Below are positions 26,280 through 34,956 of a DNA stretch of 64,000 nucleotides, piece after piece. Location: assembly GCA_036008685.1 (NCBI GenBank), contig DASYNF010000210.1, forward strand, positions 92,090-156,089. The letters are read 5' to 3'. The DNA is from Actinomadura_C sp036008685 (GTDB lineage Bacteria > Actinomycetota > Actinomycetes > Streptosporangiales > Streptosporangiaceae). How positions within the stretch are numbered: position 1 is the stretch's first letter; every line of letters begins with the position of its first letter. The notes beneath the pieces are model-generated. The model saw only the letters and a program-made list of their open reading frames with translations, made no database searches and was not told the DNA's origin. A program made the position numbers and the translations under genes.

Positions 26280-27137
26280 ATGACCGTGGTGGCATTGCTC
26301 CTCACCTGTGCGGCCCTTCAGGCTCCACTGTCCGGCCCGCCCTGTCCGTCCGCCCCGTCCCTCCGCCAGGGCGACCGCTGTCCCGGAGTGTGGGGATGGC
26401 CACTGCGGCCGGTCCCCCCTGTCCTGCGCGCGTTCGAGCCGCCGGCCCGGCCCTGGGCTCCCGGCCACCGCGGCGTCGACCTCGGGGCCCGCCCGGGACA
26501 AGCGGTCTACGCGGCCGGACCCGGACAGATCTCGTATGCGGCCCGGCTGGCCGGCCGGGGCGTGGTGGCGATCGCGCACGGCTCGCTTCGCACGACCTAC
26601 CTCCCCGTACGGCCGTCGGTGCCCGTCGGGCGGCAGGTCGAGCGAGGTGACCGCATCGGCACCGTCGAGGGCCGTCCCGGGCACTGCGGAGGGTCGCCGT
26701 GCCTGCACTGGGGCGCCCGCGACGGCCTCGGCTACACGGATCCGCTCGCGCTGCTCGGCCGTCGCCCCATCCGGCTCCTGCCGATCTGGGGGACGCCCGG
26801 CCCCCGCGGTGCGGAGGTCCTGCCGTCGAGCCCGGCCGCGGATCCACGAGGCGGCCCAGACGTCCCGGACGGCCCCGCCGGCCGCGAACACGACCACCTC
26901 CATGACCACCCTCGTGGCCACCTCCTGGGTTCCGATGATCCACCGGGTGTCCGGCCGCGACCGCTTCTGGTGGCCGCCGCCGCGGCGAGCGGAGGCGGTG
27001 CGGTGCTCCTGCTCTCGCCGGCGTTCCATCGCCCCCTGCGGCGAGCCCTGCGGCGCCGTGCTCTCGCGGGCGGCCGCGCGGCCATCCGAGCCGGCAGGCC
27101 TAGGCTCGGGGGTGGGCCTGGCGGTAGGTCGCCTTGA
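26280..27137 (+). CDS. M23 family metallopeptidase (LytM-like)
   Basis: A zinc endopeptidase type that cuts peptidoglycan cross-links. The first ligands are in GHRGVDLGARPG near residue 62, and the later HxH site reads CLHWGARDG near 142, the form usual in actinobacterial members. A short hydrophobic N-terminus (MTVVALLLTCAAL) serves as signal. The M23 domain ends near residue 165 (RRPIRLLP); the remaining ~120 residues are Gly/Pro/Arg-rich with one hydrophobic stretch, and may be non-conserved. It overlaps the convergent xerC by 38 bp. An M23 gene next to rpsB, facing the other way, is also seen in mycobacteria. Confidence 0.8.
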   Translation: MTVVALLLTCAALQAPLSGPPCPSAPSLRQGDRCPGVWGWPLRPVPPVLRAFEPPARPWAPGHRGVDLGARPGQAVYAAGPGQISYAARLAGRGVVAIAHGSLRTTYLPVRPSVPVGRQVERGDRIGTVEGRPGHCGGSPCLHWGARDGLGYTDPLALLGRRPIRLLPIWGTPGPRGAEVLPSSPAADPRGGPDVPDGPAGREHDHLHDHPRGHLLGSDDPPGVRPRPLLVAAAAASGGGAVLLLSPAFHRPLRRALRRRALAGGRAAIRAGRPRLGGGPGGRSP

Positions 27138-28032
27138 GACGCTCGGCCGTCACGTGCGTGTAGAGCTGCGTCGTCCGGAGAGACGCATGGCCCAGGATCT
27201 CCTGCACGCTCCGCAGGTCGGCACCCCCCTCGAGCAGGTGCGTCGCGGCACTGTGCCGCAGGCCGTGCGGGCCCGTGTCCGGCACGTCACCCACCTCGGC
27301 GGCGCGCGCGTGCACCAGGCGCCGAGCGCTCGTCGGATGCAGCCGACCACCCCGAGTGCCGAGGAACAGCGCCGGACCGCTTCGCTCGTGCGCCAGCGCG
27401 GGCCGGCCCCGCCGCAGCCAGTCCTCGACCGCGCGCACCGCCGGCATGCCGACGGGCACCGTCCGCTCCTTGCGTCCCTTGCCGAGGACCCTGACGGTAC
27501 GGCGATCCGGGTCGAGGTCGTCCACGTCCAGAGCACAGAGCTCACCGACCCGGATTCCCGTGGCGTAGAGCAGTTCCAGGACCGCCTGGTCCCGTAGACC
27601 GGCCGGCACCCGCGGTCCTCCCCCCGCGGGGATCGCCTCCAGAAGGGCCGCGGCCTCGGTCTGCCGGAGCACCTTGGGGAGGTCGCGCAGCCGCTTGGGC
27701 GATCGGAGGAGCGGGCCGGGGTCGGACCCGAGGAGCCCTCGCCGGTGTGCGTACGCGGTGAACGTCCGGGCCGCGGCGGTACGGCGGGCCAGCGTCGAAC
27801 GCGCCTTGCCACCGGCGTGCTGGTGGGCGAGCCAGGCACGTACGACCTGGACGTCCAGGCCACCGGGCGAGCCGACCCCGGCCTCGGCCGCATGGCTCAG
27901 CAGGCCGGCGACGTCACCGAGGTAGGCGCGGACCGTGTGGGGGGACAGTCCGCGTTCGGCCCGCAGGTGTCGCTCGAAATCCGCCAGCGCGTGCCGCATG
28001 GCCGCGGGCAGCCGGGAGGAGGGTTCGCCCAT
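27100..28032 (-). CDS. xerC: Tyrosine recombinase XerC-like
   Basis: A 310-aa site-specific recombinase, probably one of the pair resolving chromosome dimers at dif. It has an N-terminal SAM-like DNA-binding domain (about 8-95), then the catalytic domain with Arg in ATGIRVGEL, Lys in GKGRKER, HxxR in GPHGLRHSAATHLLE, His in ILGHASLRTT, and Tyr in TTQLYTHV. All catalytic residues are present. Its chromosomal position between rpsB and dprA matches XerC in mycobacteria rather than a mobile integrase. Confidence 0.92.
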   Translation of the reverse strand: MGEPSSRLPAAMRHALADFERHLRAERGLSPHTVRAYLGDVAGLLSHAAEAGVGSPGGLDVQVVRAWLAHQHAGGKARSTLARRTAAARTFTAYAHRRGLLGSDPGPLLRSPKRLRDLPKVLRQTEAAALLEAIPAGGGPRVPAGLRDQAVLELLYATGIRVGELCALDVDDLDPDRRTVRVLGKGRKERTVPVGMPAVRAVEDWLRRGRPALAHERSGPALFLGTRGGRLHPTSARRLVHARAAEVGDVPDTGPHGLRHSAATHLLEGGADLRSVQEILGHASLRTTQLYTHVTAERLKATYRQAHPRA

Positions 28033-28041
28033 GGGGCCAAG

Positions 28042-28050
28042 TTATCCACA
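28042..28050 (+). promoter_or_regulatory. DnaA-box sequence TTATCCACA
   Basis: A perfect consensus DnaA box in the 82-bp divergent gap between xerC and yraN. It lies 10 bp from the xerC start codon. Confidence 0.5.
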
Positions 28051-28114
28051 GAACCGCGTTCACCTCACCACCGCCCACATCGAGCGGGCACCGTCGATGC
28101 CGGAGGTGAGGCCG

Positions 28115-28522
28115 ATGACCCCCCGATCCAACCGCCCGGCGAACCGCCGGACCTGCGGCCCGACCACGCGCAAGGACCAACTCGGACGGCGTGGTGAGGA
28201 CATCGCCGCCCGCTATCTCACGGTGCGGCTCGGCTGGACGATCCTCGCACGCAACTGGAGGTGCCCCGAAGGAGAGATCGACATCATCGCCTTCGACGGG
28301 CGCCGGCAGGTGGTCTGTGAGGTCAAGACCCGGTCCAGCCTGACCTACGGCGCGCCCATCGAGGCGATCACCACGGCCAAGGCCACGCGGCTGAGACGTC
28401 TCGCCGGGCGCTGGGCCGAGCAGCACGGCCTGCGCTCGGACGGCATCCGGGTGGACGTCATCGGCGTCCTCGGTGACGGCCAGGACGGCTTCACCATCGA
28501 CCATGTCCGGGAGGTGTGCTGA
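28115..28522 (+). CDS. yraN: YraN/UPF0102 endonuclease-like protein
   Basis: A 135-aa protein of the UPF0102 family with a predicted restriction-endonuclease-like fold: RRGEDIAARYL, then EGEIDIIAFDG and VCEVKTRSS (the PD-(D/E)xK-like core). ATG 28115 has GGAGGTGAGG upstream; ATG 28097 is an alternative. It is 1 bp from comM, and comM overlaps dprA, so the three form an operon. Confidence 0.93.
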   Translation: MTPRSNRPANRRTCGPTTRKDQLGRRGEDIAARYLTVRLGWTILARNWRCPEGEIDIIAFDGRRQVVCEVKTRSSLTYGAPIEAITTAKATRLRRLAGRWAEQHGLRSDGIRVDVIGVLGDGQDGFTIDHVREVC

Positions 28523-28523
28523 C

Positions 28524-30080
28524 ATGGCCCTGGCCAAGACCCGTTCGGTCGCGCTCGTCGGCGTGGACGGTTACGTCGTGGACGTCGAGGCGGCCATCAC
28601 CAGCGGCGTCCCGGGCCTTCACCTGGTCGGGCTCCCGGACGCGGCGCTGAGCGAGGCCCGTGACCGTGTCCGCGCCGCCATCCTGAACAGCGGCGAGGAG
28701 TGGCCGCGCCGCCACATCACGGTGAGCCTGTCACCGGCGAGCCTTCCCAAGCGCGGTTCCAGCTTCGACCTCGCCATCGCCGTGAGCGTGCTCGGCGCCG
28801 CCGAGGCCGTCTCCCCGGCCCTGTGCGCGGGCCTGGTGCTCATCGGCGAGCTCGGCCTGGACGGGCGGGTGCGGGCGGTGCCCGGAGTGCTTCCTTCGAT
28901 CCTCGGCGCGGCCGACGCCGGGTTCACCCGGGTGGTGGTCCCCAAGGCCAACGGCGACGAGGCCGCACTGGTCCCGGGAGTCCAGGTGATCCCGGTCGGC
29001 ACCCTCCGCGCTCTCATGGCCTACCTGCGGGATGAGCCCCCGCCCATCGAGGAGGACCACGAAGACCCGCCCTCGGTCTCGCCGGCGGATCCGCTCGCCA
29101 CCCGGTCGCGATCGCGCCGCGGCATCCTCGACCTGTGCGACGTACGCGGGCAGGGCGATGCCCGGAGGGCGCTGGAGATCAGTGCGGCCGGTGGACACCA
29201 TCTGTGGCTGTCGGGGCCACCCGGATGTGGCAAGACCATGCTCGCCGAGCGCCTCCCCACGTTGCTGCCGCCGCTCGAACAGGAGGCGGCCCTGGAGGTC
29301 ACCATGATCCATTCGGTCGCGGGGACACTGTCCCCCGGCCGTCCGCTCATCACCGAGCCGCCGTTCTGCGCGCCGCACCACACCGCCACCCGTGCGGCGA
29401 TGGTCGGCGGCGGCAGCCACCGGCTGCTCCGGCCCGGTGCGGCCTCACTCGCCCACCATGGGGTGCTCTTCATCGACGAGGCGCCGGAGTTCGCCCTCGG
29501 AGTCCTGGACGCGCTGCGCCAGCCGCTGGAGGACGGCGAGCTGACGATCTCCCGATCGGGAGCGACGGCCCGGTTCCCGGCCCGCTTCACCCTCGTCCTC
29601 GCGTCCAACCCCTGTCCGTGCGCCGCCGCCAAGGCCGTCGACTGCGGATGCACACCCGCCGTGCGCAGCCGTTATCTCACCCGGATCTCCGGTCCTCTCC
29701 TCGACCGCATCGATCTCAAGCTCGAGCTCGAAGCCGCCACCCGGGCCGAACTGCGCTACGACCTCGAGGTCGGCGAGCCCACCGAGGTCGTGGCCGAGCG
29801 CGTGGTGCAGGCTCGCGAACGCGCGGCCAAGCGGCTGGCCGGCACCCCGTGGCGGACGAACTCCGACATCCCGGGCCCAGAGCTGCGCCGTGGTTTCGCC
29901 CTGCCGACCGAGTCGATGTGGCCGGTGGACAAGGCCCTCATCGAAGGGACGCTCAGCGCCCGCGGCATGGACCGTGTGCTGCGCGTGGCCTGGACCATGG
30001 CCGACCTGGGCGGCCGCGACGCCCCGGCCGATCACGACGTCGGTGAAGCGCTGGAGCTCTGGAGAGGAAAGCGATCATGA
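28524..30080 (+). CDS. comM: YifB/ComM family Mg-chelatase-like AAA+ ATPase
   Basis: A 518-aa AAA+ protein. ComM in naturally transformable bacteria is a helicase promoting branch migration during uptake. It has an N-terminal ChlI-like domain (about 1-180), Walker A GPPGCGKT near residue 237, Walker B VLFIDEAPEF near 318 and the C-terminal Mg-chelatase domain. ATG 28524 follows the yraN stop by 1 bp. Confidence 0.94.
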   Translation: MALAKTRSVALVGVDGYVVDVEAAITSGVPGLHLVGLPDAALSEARDRVRAAILNSGEEWPRRHITVSLSPASLPKRGSSFDLAIAVSVLGAAEAVSPALCAGLVLIGELGLDGRVRAVPGVLPSILGAADAGFTRVVVPKANGDEAALVPGVQVIPVGTLRALMAYLRDEPPPIEEDHEDPPSVSPADPLATRSRSRRGILDLCDVRGQGDARRALEISAAGGHHLWLSGPPGCGKTMLAERLPTLLPPLEQEAALEVTMIHSVAGTLSPGRPLITEPPFCAPHHTATRAAMVGGGSHRLLRPGAASLAHHGVLFIDEAPEFALGVLDALRQPLEDGELTISRSGATARFPARFTLVLASNPCPCAAAKAVDCGCTPAVRSRYLTRISGPLLDRIDLKLELEAATRAELRYDLEVGEPTEVVAERVVQARERAAKRLAGTPWRTNSDIPGPELRRGFALPTESMWPVDKALIEGTLSARGMDRVLRVAWTMADLGGRDAPADHDVGEALELWRGKRS

Positions 30081-31237
30081 CCGTGTCCGATGACGAACGG
30101 CTCGCCCGTGCCACGCTCAGTTACATCGCCGAGCCCTGCGATCGGTTGCTCGGTGGCATGGTGCGGCGGTTCGGAGCCGTCGCCGCGCTCAAGGCCGTAC
30201 GCACCGGGCAGGTCCCCTCCGGCCTGGTGTCCGCCGGTAAGGAGCGCAAGAGACTCGTCGAGCACATCGAGCGCTGGCGGGTCCGGCTTCCCTCAGCCGA
30301 TCCGGAGGCCGATCTCACCGTCTGCGCCAAGCTCGGCGGCCGCATGGTCTGTCCTGGGGACCCCGAATGGCCGACCCAGCTCGACGCGCTCGAGGACAGG
30401 GCGCCCTACGGTCTCTGGCTGCGGGGTCCCGCGGACCTTCGCTTCGGGTGCCTCAGGTCCATAGCCGTGGTCGGGGCGCGCGCCGCCACGTCCTACGGCA
30501 CCCGGGTCGCGGCGGACATGGGGGCGGAGCTGTCGGGCCGTGGATGGACGGTCGTCAGCGGCGGCGCGCTGGGCATCGACGCCGCGGCCCACCGCGGAGC
30601 ACTCGCCGCCGGCGGCACCACGATCGCGGTGCTGGCCAACGGCGTGGACTATGCCTACCCGCCCCGTAACGACGGGCTCCTGAACGAGATCGGGGACAGC
30701 GCGCTCCTGGTGAGCGAGTGGCCCCCGGGGACGACCCCGACCCGGCTGCGGTTCCTCGTCCGCAATCGGGTGATCGCGGCCCTGACCAACGGCACGGTCG
30801 TGGTCGAGGCCGACATCCGCAGCGGCGCGCTCAACACCGCCAAGTACGCCCACGACCTCAACCGCCCGGTGATGGCGGTCCCTGGCCCGGTGAGCTCGCT
30901 CGTCTCCCGGGGGTGCCACAAGTGGCTGCGTGACGGCATGGCGACATGCGTCTCGGGTGCGGCGGAGGTGCTGGAGACGGTCGGGCGCATCGGCGATGAC
31001 CTGGCGCCCGAGCCCCGCGCGCCCATTGTGGCCCGTGACCAGCTCGAACCGGCGACCCGTCTGGTGCTGGAGGCGGTGCCGTCCCGCGGTTCGGCCGGTC
31101 CGGCGGAGATCGCCGTGCGGGCCGGGGTCGACATCAACACGGCACGGAGCCGCTTGGGCCTGCTGTCGGCGGCCGGCTTCATCGAGCACAGCGGCCAGGG
31201 CTGGCGGCTGCCCCGTGCCCGCAAGTCCCGGAGGTGA
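30077..31237 (+). CDS. dprA: DNA processing protein A
   Basis: DprA/Smf loads RecA onto incoming single-stranded DNA. The Rossmann core has VVGARAATSYGTR, VVSGGALGIDAAAHRGAL and RNRVIAALTNGTVVVEA. An N-terminal SAM-like region precedes it, and a C-terminal winged helix (AGVDINTARSRLGLL) follows. 386 aa. Its start overlaps the comM stop (ATGA). The yraN-comM-dprA block reads opposite to its flanking genes. Confidence 0.95.
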   Translation: MTVSDDERLARATLSYIAEPCDRLLGGMVRRFGAVAALKAVRTGQVPSGLVSAGKERKRLVEHIERWRVRLPSADPEADLTVCAKLGGRMVCPGDPEWPTQLDALEDRAPYGLWLRGPADLRFGCLRSIAVVGARAATSYGTRVAADMGAELSGRGWTVVSGGALGIDAAAHRGALAAGGTTIAVLANGVDYAYPPRNDGLLNEIGDSALLVSEWPPGTTPTRLRFLVRNRVIAALTNGTVVVEADIRSGALNTAKYAHDLNRPVMAVPGPVSSLVSRGCHKWLRDGMATCVSGAAEVLETVGRIGDDLAPEPRAPIVARDQLEPATRLVLEAVPSRGSAGPAEIAVRAGVDINTARSRLGLLSAAGFIEHSGQGWRLPRARKSRR

Positions 31238-31339
31238 CGCATGGGCCGCGGAGCCGCGGAGAGCTCCCCGTGACGACGGGGCCATGCGGAGGGAGCCCCA
31301 GGCCGCGGCCGACGACCGTGGGCCGGGAGGGCCGCGTTC

Positions 31340-31648
31340 CTAGTCTCTGGGGAGCTCGAGGTCGCTCTTCGCCAGCTCTTCGACGTTGACGTCCTTGAAC
31401 GTCACGACCCGAACGTTCTTCACGAACCGCGCCGGGCGGTACATGTCCCACACCCAGGCGTCCTGCATCGTCACCTCGAAGAAGACCTCGCCGTCGGCCG
31501 TCCGCACCTGCAGATCGACCGAGTTGGTGAGATAGAACCGGCGCTCGGTCTCGACCACATAGCTGAAGAGCCCGACGACGTCCCGGTATTCGCGGTAGAG
31601 CTGCAACTCCATCTCGGTCTCGTACTTTTCGAGGTCTTCCGCACTCAT
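31340..31648 (-). CDS. DUF2469 family protein
   Basis: A 102-aa actinobacterial protein of unknown function, beginning MSAEDLEKYETEMELQLYRE and highly conserved across the phylum, always near rnhB and lepB. Its ATG overlaps the rnhB stop by 4 bp, giving coupling. Acidic and soluble, with no catalytic motif visible. Confidence 0.93.
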   Translation of the reverse strand: MSAEDLEKYETEMELQLYREYRDVVGLFSYVVETERRFYLTNSVDLQVRTADGEVFFEVTMQDAWVWDMYRPARFVKNVRVVTFKDVNVEELAKSDLELPRD

Positions 31649-32394
31649 GGTCGCACTCCCTCCCCGACGGTCTCTGTCTCATTGTTCCGCATCCGAACCT
31701 CCCCCGTCTGGGATGCCGCGGCGCCGGAGACCACCCGGGCGACGTTGACGAAGGAGAAACGATGTTCGGCGCAGGGCCCGTGGACCGCCAGCGCCGAGGA
31801 GTGCTCGCGGGTGGCATAGCCCTTGTGAACGTCGAAACCGTAGACCGGATGGCGCTTGTGCAATTCGCTCATCAAGTGGTCCCGGGTCACCTTGGCGACG
31901 ACCGATGCGGCCGCCACGCACGCGGCGACCTGGTCCCCCTTCAGCACGGCGAGAGCCGGCACATCCAGCCCGGGGACCGGGTAGCCGTCGGTGAGCACAT
32001 AGGCCGGGCGGGTCCGCAGACCGGCCAAGGCCCGGCGCATACCGGCGATGTTGCACCTGTGCAGCCCGATCCGATCGATGTCGGCGGACGGGATGGCCAC
32101 CACGCTCCACGCCTCCGCCCTCGCGACGATCTCCATGTAGATCTCCTCACGGCGTCGCGGGCTGAGCAGTTTGGAGTCGGCCAGACCCTCGATCCGGCCG
32201 CATGGTCCGGCGGACAGGATGACGGCGCCGACCACGAGCGGCCCCGCACAGGCCCCCCGGCCCGCCTCGTCGACACCGGCCACGGGACTGAACCCACCGT
32301 GCTCGAGAGCCCGCTCATAGGCATAGAGCCCGGCGTCCCTGCGAGGTGTGAACTTGACCGGCCGGGCCGGGCGCCTGAGGTCCGTCATTACCAC
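31645..32394 (-). CDS. rnhB: Ribonuclease HII
   Basis: Removes ribonucleotides from DNA. 249 aa. The active-site residues lie in GVDEAGRGACAGP (DEAG), with Asp in LADSKLLS and later YVLTDGYP. GTG 32394 has GGAG seven nucleotides upstream; ATG 32388 is an alternative. The C-terminal 25 residues are non-conserved. Confidence 0.96.
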   Translation of the reverse strand: MVMTDLRRPARPVKFTPRRDAGLYAYERALEHGGFSPVAGVDEAGRGACAGPLVVGAVILSAGPCGRIEGLADSKLLSPRRREEIYMEIVARAEAWSVVAIPSADIDRIGLHRCNIAGMRRALAGLRTRPAYVLTDGYPVPGLDVPALAVLKGDQVAACVAAASVVAKVTRDHLMSELHKRHPVYGFDVHKGYATREHSSALAVHGPCAEHRFSFVNVARVVSGAAASQTGEVRMRNNETETVGEGVRP

Positions 32395-32469
32395 CGTTCA
32401 GCTCCATTGCCCTCGAAACCTACGTATCGAGCGTACGACCCGATACGAAGAGAAGGGACGGAACCCGGG

Positions 32470-33459
32470 TCAACCGGCCCGGTGACCACGGCGAAGCCGA
32501 CGCCGGCGGTTCAGCCAGGTGATCGGGACCGCTCCGGCGAGTCCCGCCAGCAGCGGCGCCGCGGGCACGGCCGCGCCGGCCATCGCGAGTGCGGGCTGCT
32601 CGAAGGTCTTGGGGATCTGCAGGACCTTGGCCCGGCCGACCGGCCACACCACGACGAACGCACGGCCGATGACCCGGCTCTTCGGAATCGAGCCGCCTCC
32701 TGCGTCACCGGAGTGCTGACGGGAGTCGTAGGACACCTCACGGTGATCACCCATGACCCACAACCGGCCCTCGGGCACGGTGAAGTCGAACTCCTTCTCC
32801 GAGGGCTTGTTCTGCTGACCCGACATCGGGTCGGTGTAGAGATAGGACCTCTCGCCGAGGGGTGTCCCGTTGACGGTGACCCGGCCCTGCGCGTCACAGC
32901 ACTTGACCCGGTCCCCCGGGACGCCGATGACCCGTTTGATGTAGTCCTTCTCCCCCGGCACGACGCCGAACGCGCGTCCGATCGCGGCGAAGGCCTTGGA
33001 CACCGGGTTGCTCGGCTGCGTGACCTGTACCTCCGGATCCCAGGAATCCAGCCCGTTGAAGACGACGATGTCCCCGCGCTCCACGTCTCGCATGTGATAG
33101 ACGATCTTGCTGACGAGGACCCGGTCGCCGATCTGGAGCGTGTTCTCCATGGACGCCGACGGGATGTAGAAGGCCTGGACGGCGAACGCCTTGATCACCA
33201 GAGCCAGCACCAGGGCGACCCCGACGAGTATGGGGAGTTCCTTCCAGAACGAGCCCTGCTTCCTGCCGTCTCCAGCGGGCTTCCTCCTGCCACGCCGGCG
33301 GCGCCCGGACCCGGAGCCATCGCGGCTGGCGGACTGCTTCTGATCGGGCACCGTGCCCTCGGCCTCGGAACGCACATCTCTCCGATCGTCCTGGGACGGC
33401 TCGGGGGCACCGGCAGGAGTGCGCGCCGGCTCCCCCACGCTCTGGTCGTCGTCAATCAT
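32470..33459 (-). CDS. lepB: Signal peptidase I
   Basis: Membrane serine/lysine protease removing Sec and Tat signal peptides. It has a disordered charged N-tail (1-70), a transmembrane helix near 76-95, the catalytic Ser in YIPSASMENTL, the catalytic Lys in DYIKRVIGVPGD and a second hydrophobic segment near the C-terminus (AMAGAAVPAAPLLAGLAG). 329 aa. In the rplS-lepB-rnhB order usual for actinobacteria. Confidence 0.96.
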   Translation of the reverse strand: MIDDDQSVGEPARTPAGAPEPSQDDRRDVRSEAEGTVPDQKQSASRDGSGSGRRRRGRRKPAGDGRKQGSFWKELPILVGVALVLALVIKAFAVQAFYIPSASMENTLQIGDRVLVSKIVYHMRDVERGDIVVFNGLDSWDPEVQVTQPSNPVSKAFAAIGRAFGVVPGEKDYIKRVIGVPGDRVKCCDAQGRVTVNGTPLGERSYLYTDPMSGQQNKPSEKEFDFTVPEGRLWVMGDHREVSYDSRQHSGDAGGGSIPKSRVIGRAFVVVWPVGRAKVLQIPKTFEQPALAMAGAAVPAAPLLAGLAGAVPITWLNRRRRLRRGHRAG

Positions 33460-33612
33460 CGGGTCGAGCCTATAGGCGACCGGCGGTCACGGCGCCCTAC
33501 GTGAGCGTGTCGTCGGGATCACGATGCCTCGCTCGCCGGATCCCCGGCCTGCGGCTCAGAACGGCGCGGGAACAGCCTCCCGGGCACGGTCCGCCGGCCC
33601 GGTCGCGCACAA

Positions 33613-33643
33613 CGCCCCGGCACGCGTTCGGCGTGCCGGGGCG
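33613..33643. terminator. Terminator hairpin after rplS
   Basis: A perfect 13-bp stem, CGCCCCGGCACGC at 33613-33625 with its complement at 33631-33643, and a GTTCG loop. It lies 30 bp beyond the rplS stop on the minus strand, separating rplS from lepB. Confidence 0.85.
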
Positions 33644-33672
33644 ATGGAAGAGCGGGTGTACGGCGTCGCGGC

Positions 33673-34023
33673 TCAGCGGCTGCGCTTCTCCTTGATACGT
33701 GCCGCCTTGCCGCGCAGGTCGCGCAGGTAGTAGAGCTTGGCGCGCCGGACATCACCGCGGGTGAGGATCTCGACCTTGTCGATCGAAGGGCTGTTGAGCG
33801 GGAAGGTCCGCTCGACTCCGACGCTGTAGCTGATCTTGCGGATGGTGAACGTCTCACGAGCGCCACCGCCCTGACGCCGGATCACCACGCCCTGGAAGAC
33901 CTGGATCCGGCTACGGCTGCCCTCGGTGACGCGGACGTGCACCTTCAGCGTGTCGCCCGGGCGGAAGTCCGGGGTTTCGGCACGCATCGCGGCCTTCTCG
34001 ATCTCCTGGATCAGGGTGTGCAT
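33673..34023 (-). CDS. rplS: 50S ribosomal protein L19
   Basis: 116 aa, with FRPGDTLKVHVRVTEGSRSR and the L19 signature near KISYSVGVERTFPLNSP (partly shown). Normal length. It follows trmD by 120 bp and is followed by a terminator. Confidence 0.98.
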   Translation of the reverse strand: MHTLIQEIEKAAMRAETPDFRPGDTLKVHVRVTEGSRSRIQVFQGVVIRRQGGGARETFTIRKISYSVGVERTFPLNSPSIDKVEILTRGDVRRAKLYYLRDLRGKAARIKEKRSR

Positions 34024-34143
34024 GTCTGGGGTTTCCTCTGCGGTTCCTCACGGCCAAACGCGCCATGGCTGGCGACAGCGCCGACCGCGCGAGTGGGGTC
34101 ATCGGGAAGTCGTGACGTGCTCAGCACCGAGCTGAGCGACGCC

Positions 34144-34932
34144 CTAGCCTACCTCAGGTTCGCCGTCCACCGGAAAACCGGCGGATTGGAGAAGCTTGCG
34201 GTCGTCGGTGTCGAGGGTATCCGGATCCAGCCGGGCGGCCAGTTCCGGCCGGTTGGCCACAGTCCGCCGCAGCGCCTGGTCTCGCCGCCAGCGCGCGATC
34301 GCCCCATGGTTTCCCGACAGCAGGACGTCCGGCACGGCGCGATCCCGCCATACCGGAGGCTTGGTATAGACCGGCCCCTCGAGCAACGTCTCCATCGCCC
34401 CCGGGGCGAACGAGTCGTCGACCGCCGAGTCGGCGTTGCCGAGAACACCCGGGAGCAGGCGGCTCACCGCCTCGACCATCACCAGCACCGCCACCTCACC
34501 GCCGGCGAGCACATAGTCGCCGATGCCGACCTCGTCGACGGGCATCCGCTCACGCGCCTCTTCGACGACCCGGGAATCGATGCCCTCGTAGCGCCCGCAG
34601 GCGAACAGCAGCCACGGCTCGGCGGCGTAGCTCTCCGCCCGTGCCTGGGTGAAGGGACGTCCACTCGGCGTGGGGACCACGAGCCGGGGCACGGCCGTCT
34701 CCCCGGGTGGGGCGATCGAGTCCAGTGCCTCGCCCCAGGGGCCGGGCTTCATCACCATGCCGGGCCCGCCGCCGTACGGCGTGTCGTCCACCGTCCGGTG
34801 CCGGTCGTGCGTCCACTCCCGGAGGTCATGGACCCGTACGTCCACGACACCGCGCCGCCGGGCCTTGCCGAGCAGCGAGACGTCGAGGGGGGCGAAGTAC
34901 TCCGGAAAGATGGAAACGATGTCTATGCGCAT
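34144..34932 (-). CDS. trmD: tRNA (guanine-37 N1)-methyltransferase
   Basis: SPOUT-class enzyme making m1G37, which prevents frameshifting. The trefoil-knot motifs are LLFACGRYEGIDSRV and DYVLAGGEVAVLVMVEAV. DDTPYGGGPGMVMKP is the N-terminal signature. 262 aa. In the rpsP-KH-rimM-trmD-rplS order. Confidence 0.97.
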   Translation of the reverse strand: MRIDIVSIFPEYFAPLDVSLLGKARRRGVVDVRVHDLREWTHDRHRTVDDTPYGGGPGMVMKPGPWGEALDSIAPPGETAVPRLVVPTPSGRPFTQARAESYAAEPWLLFACGRYEGIDSRVVEEARERMPVDEVGIGDYVLAGGEVAVLVMVEAVSRLLPGVLGNADSAVDDSFAPGAMETLLEGPVYTKPPVWRDRAVPDVLLSGNHGAIARWRRDQALRRTVANRPELAARLDPDTLDTDDRKLLQSAGFPVDGEPEVG

Positions 34933-34956
34933 GCGCCCGCTCCGAGCGATCAGGGC

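Noticed and set aside
26172..27029. Minus-strand open frame opposite the M23 gene
   Set aside because: It shows only Arg/Gly/Ala-rich composition; the plus strand has intact peptidase motifs.
27100..28032. Integrase of a mobile element
   Set aside because: The gene has XerC character and sits in the conserved rpsB-dprA interval without att-like repeats or cargo.
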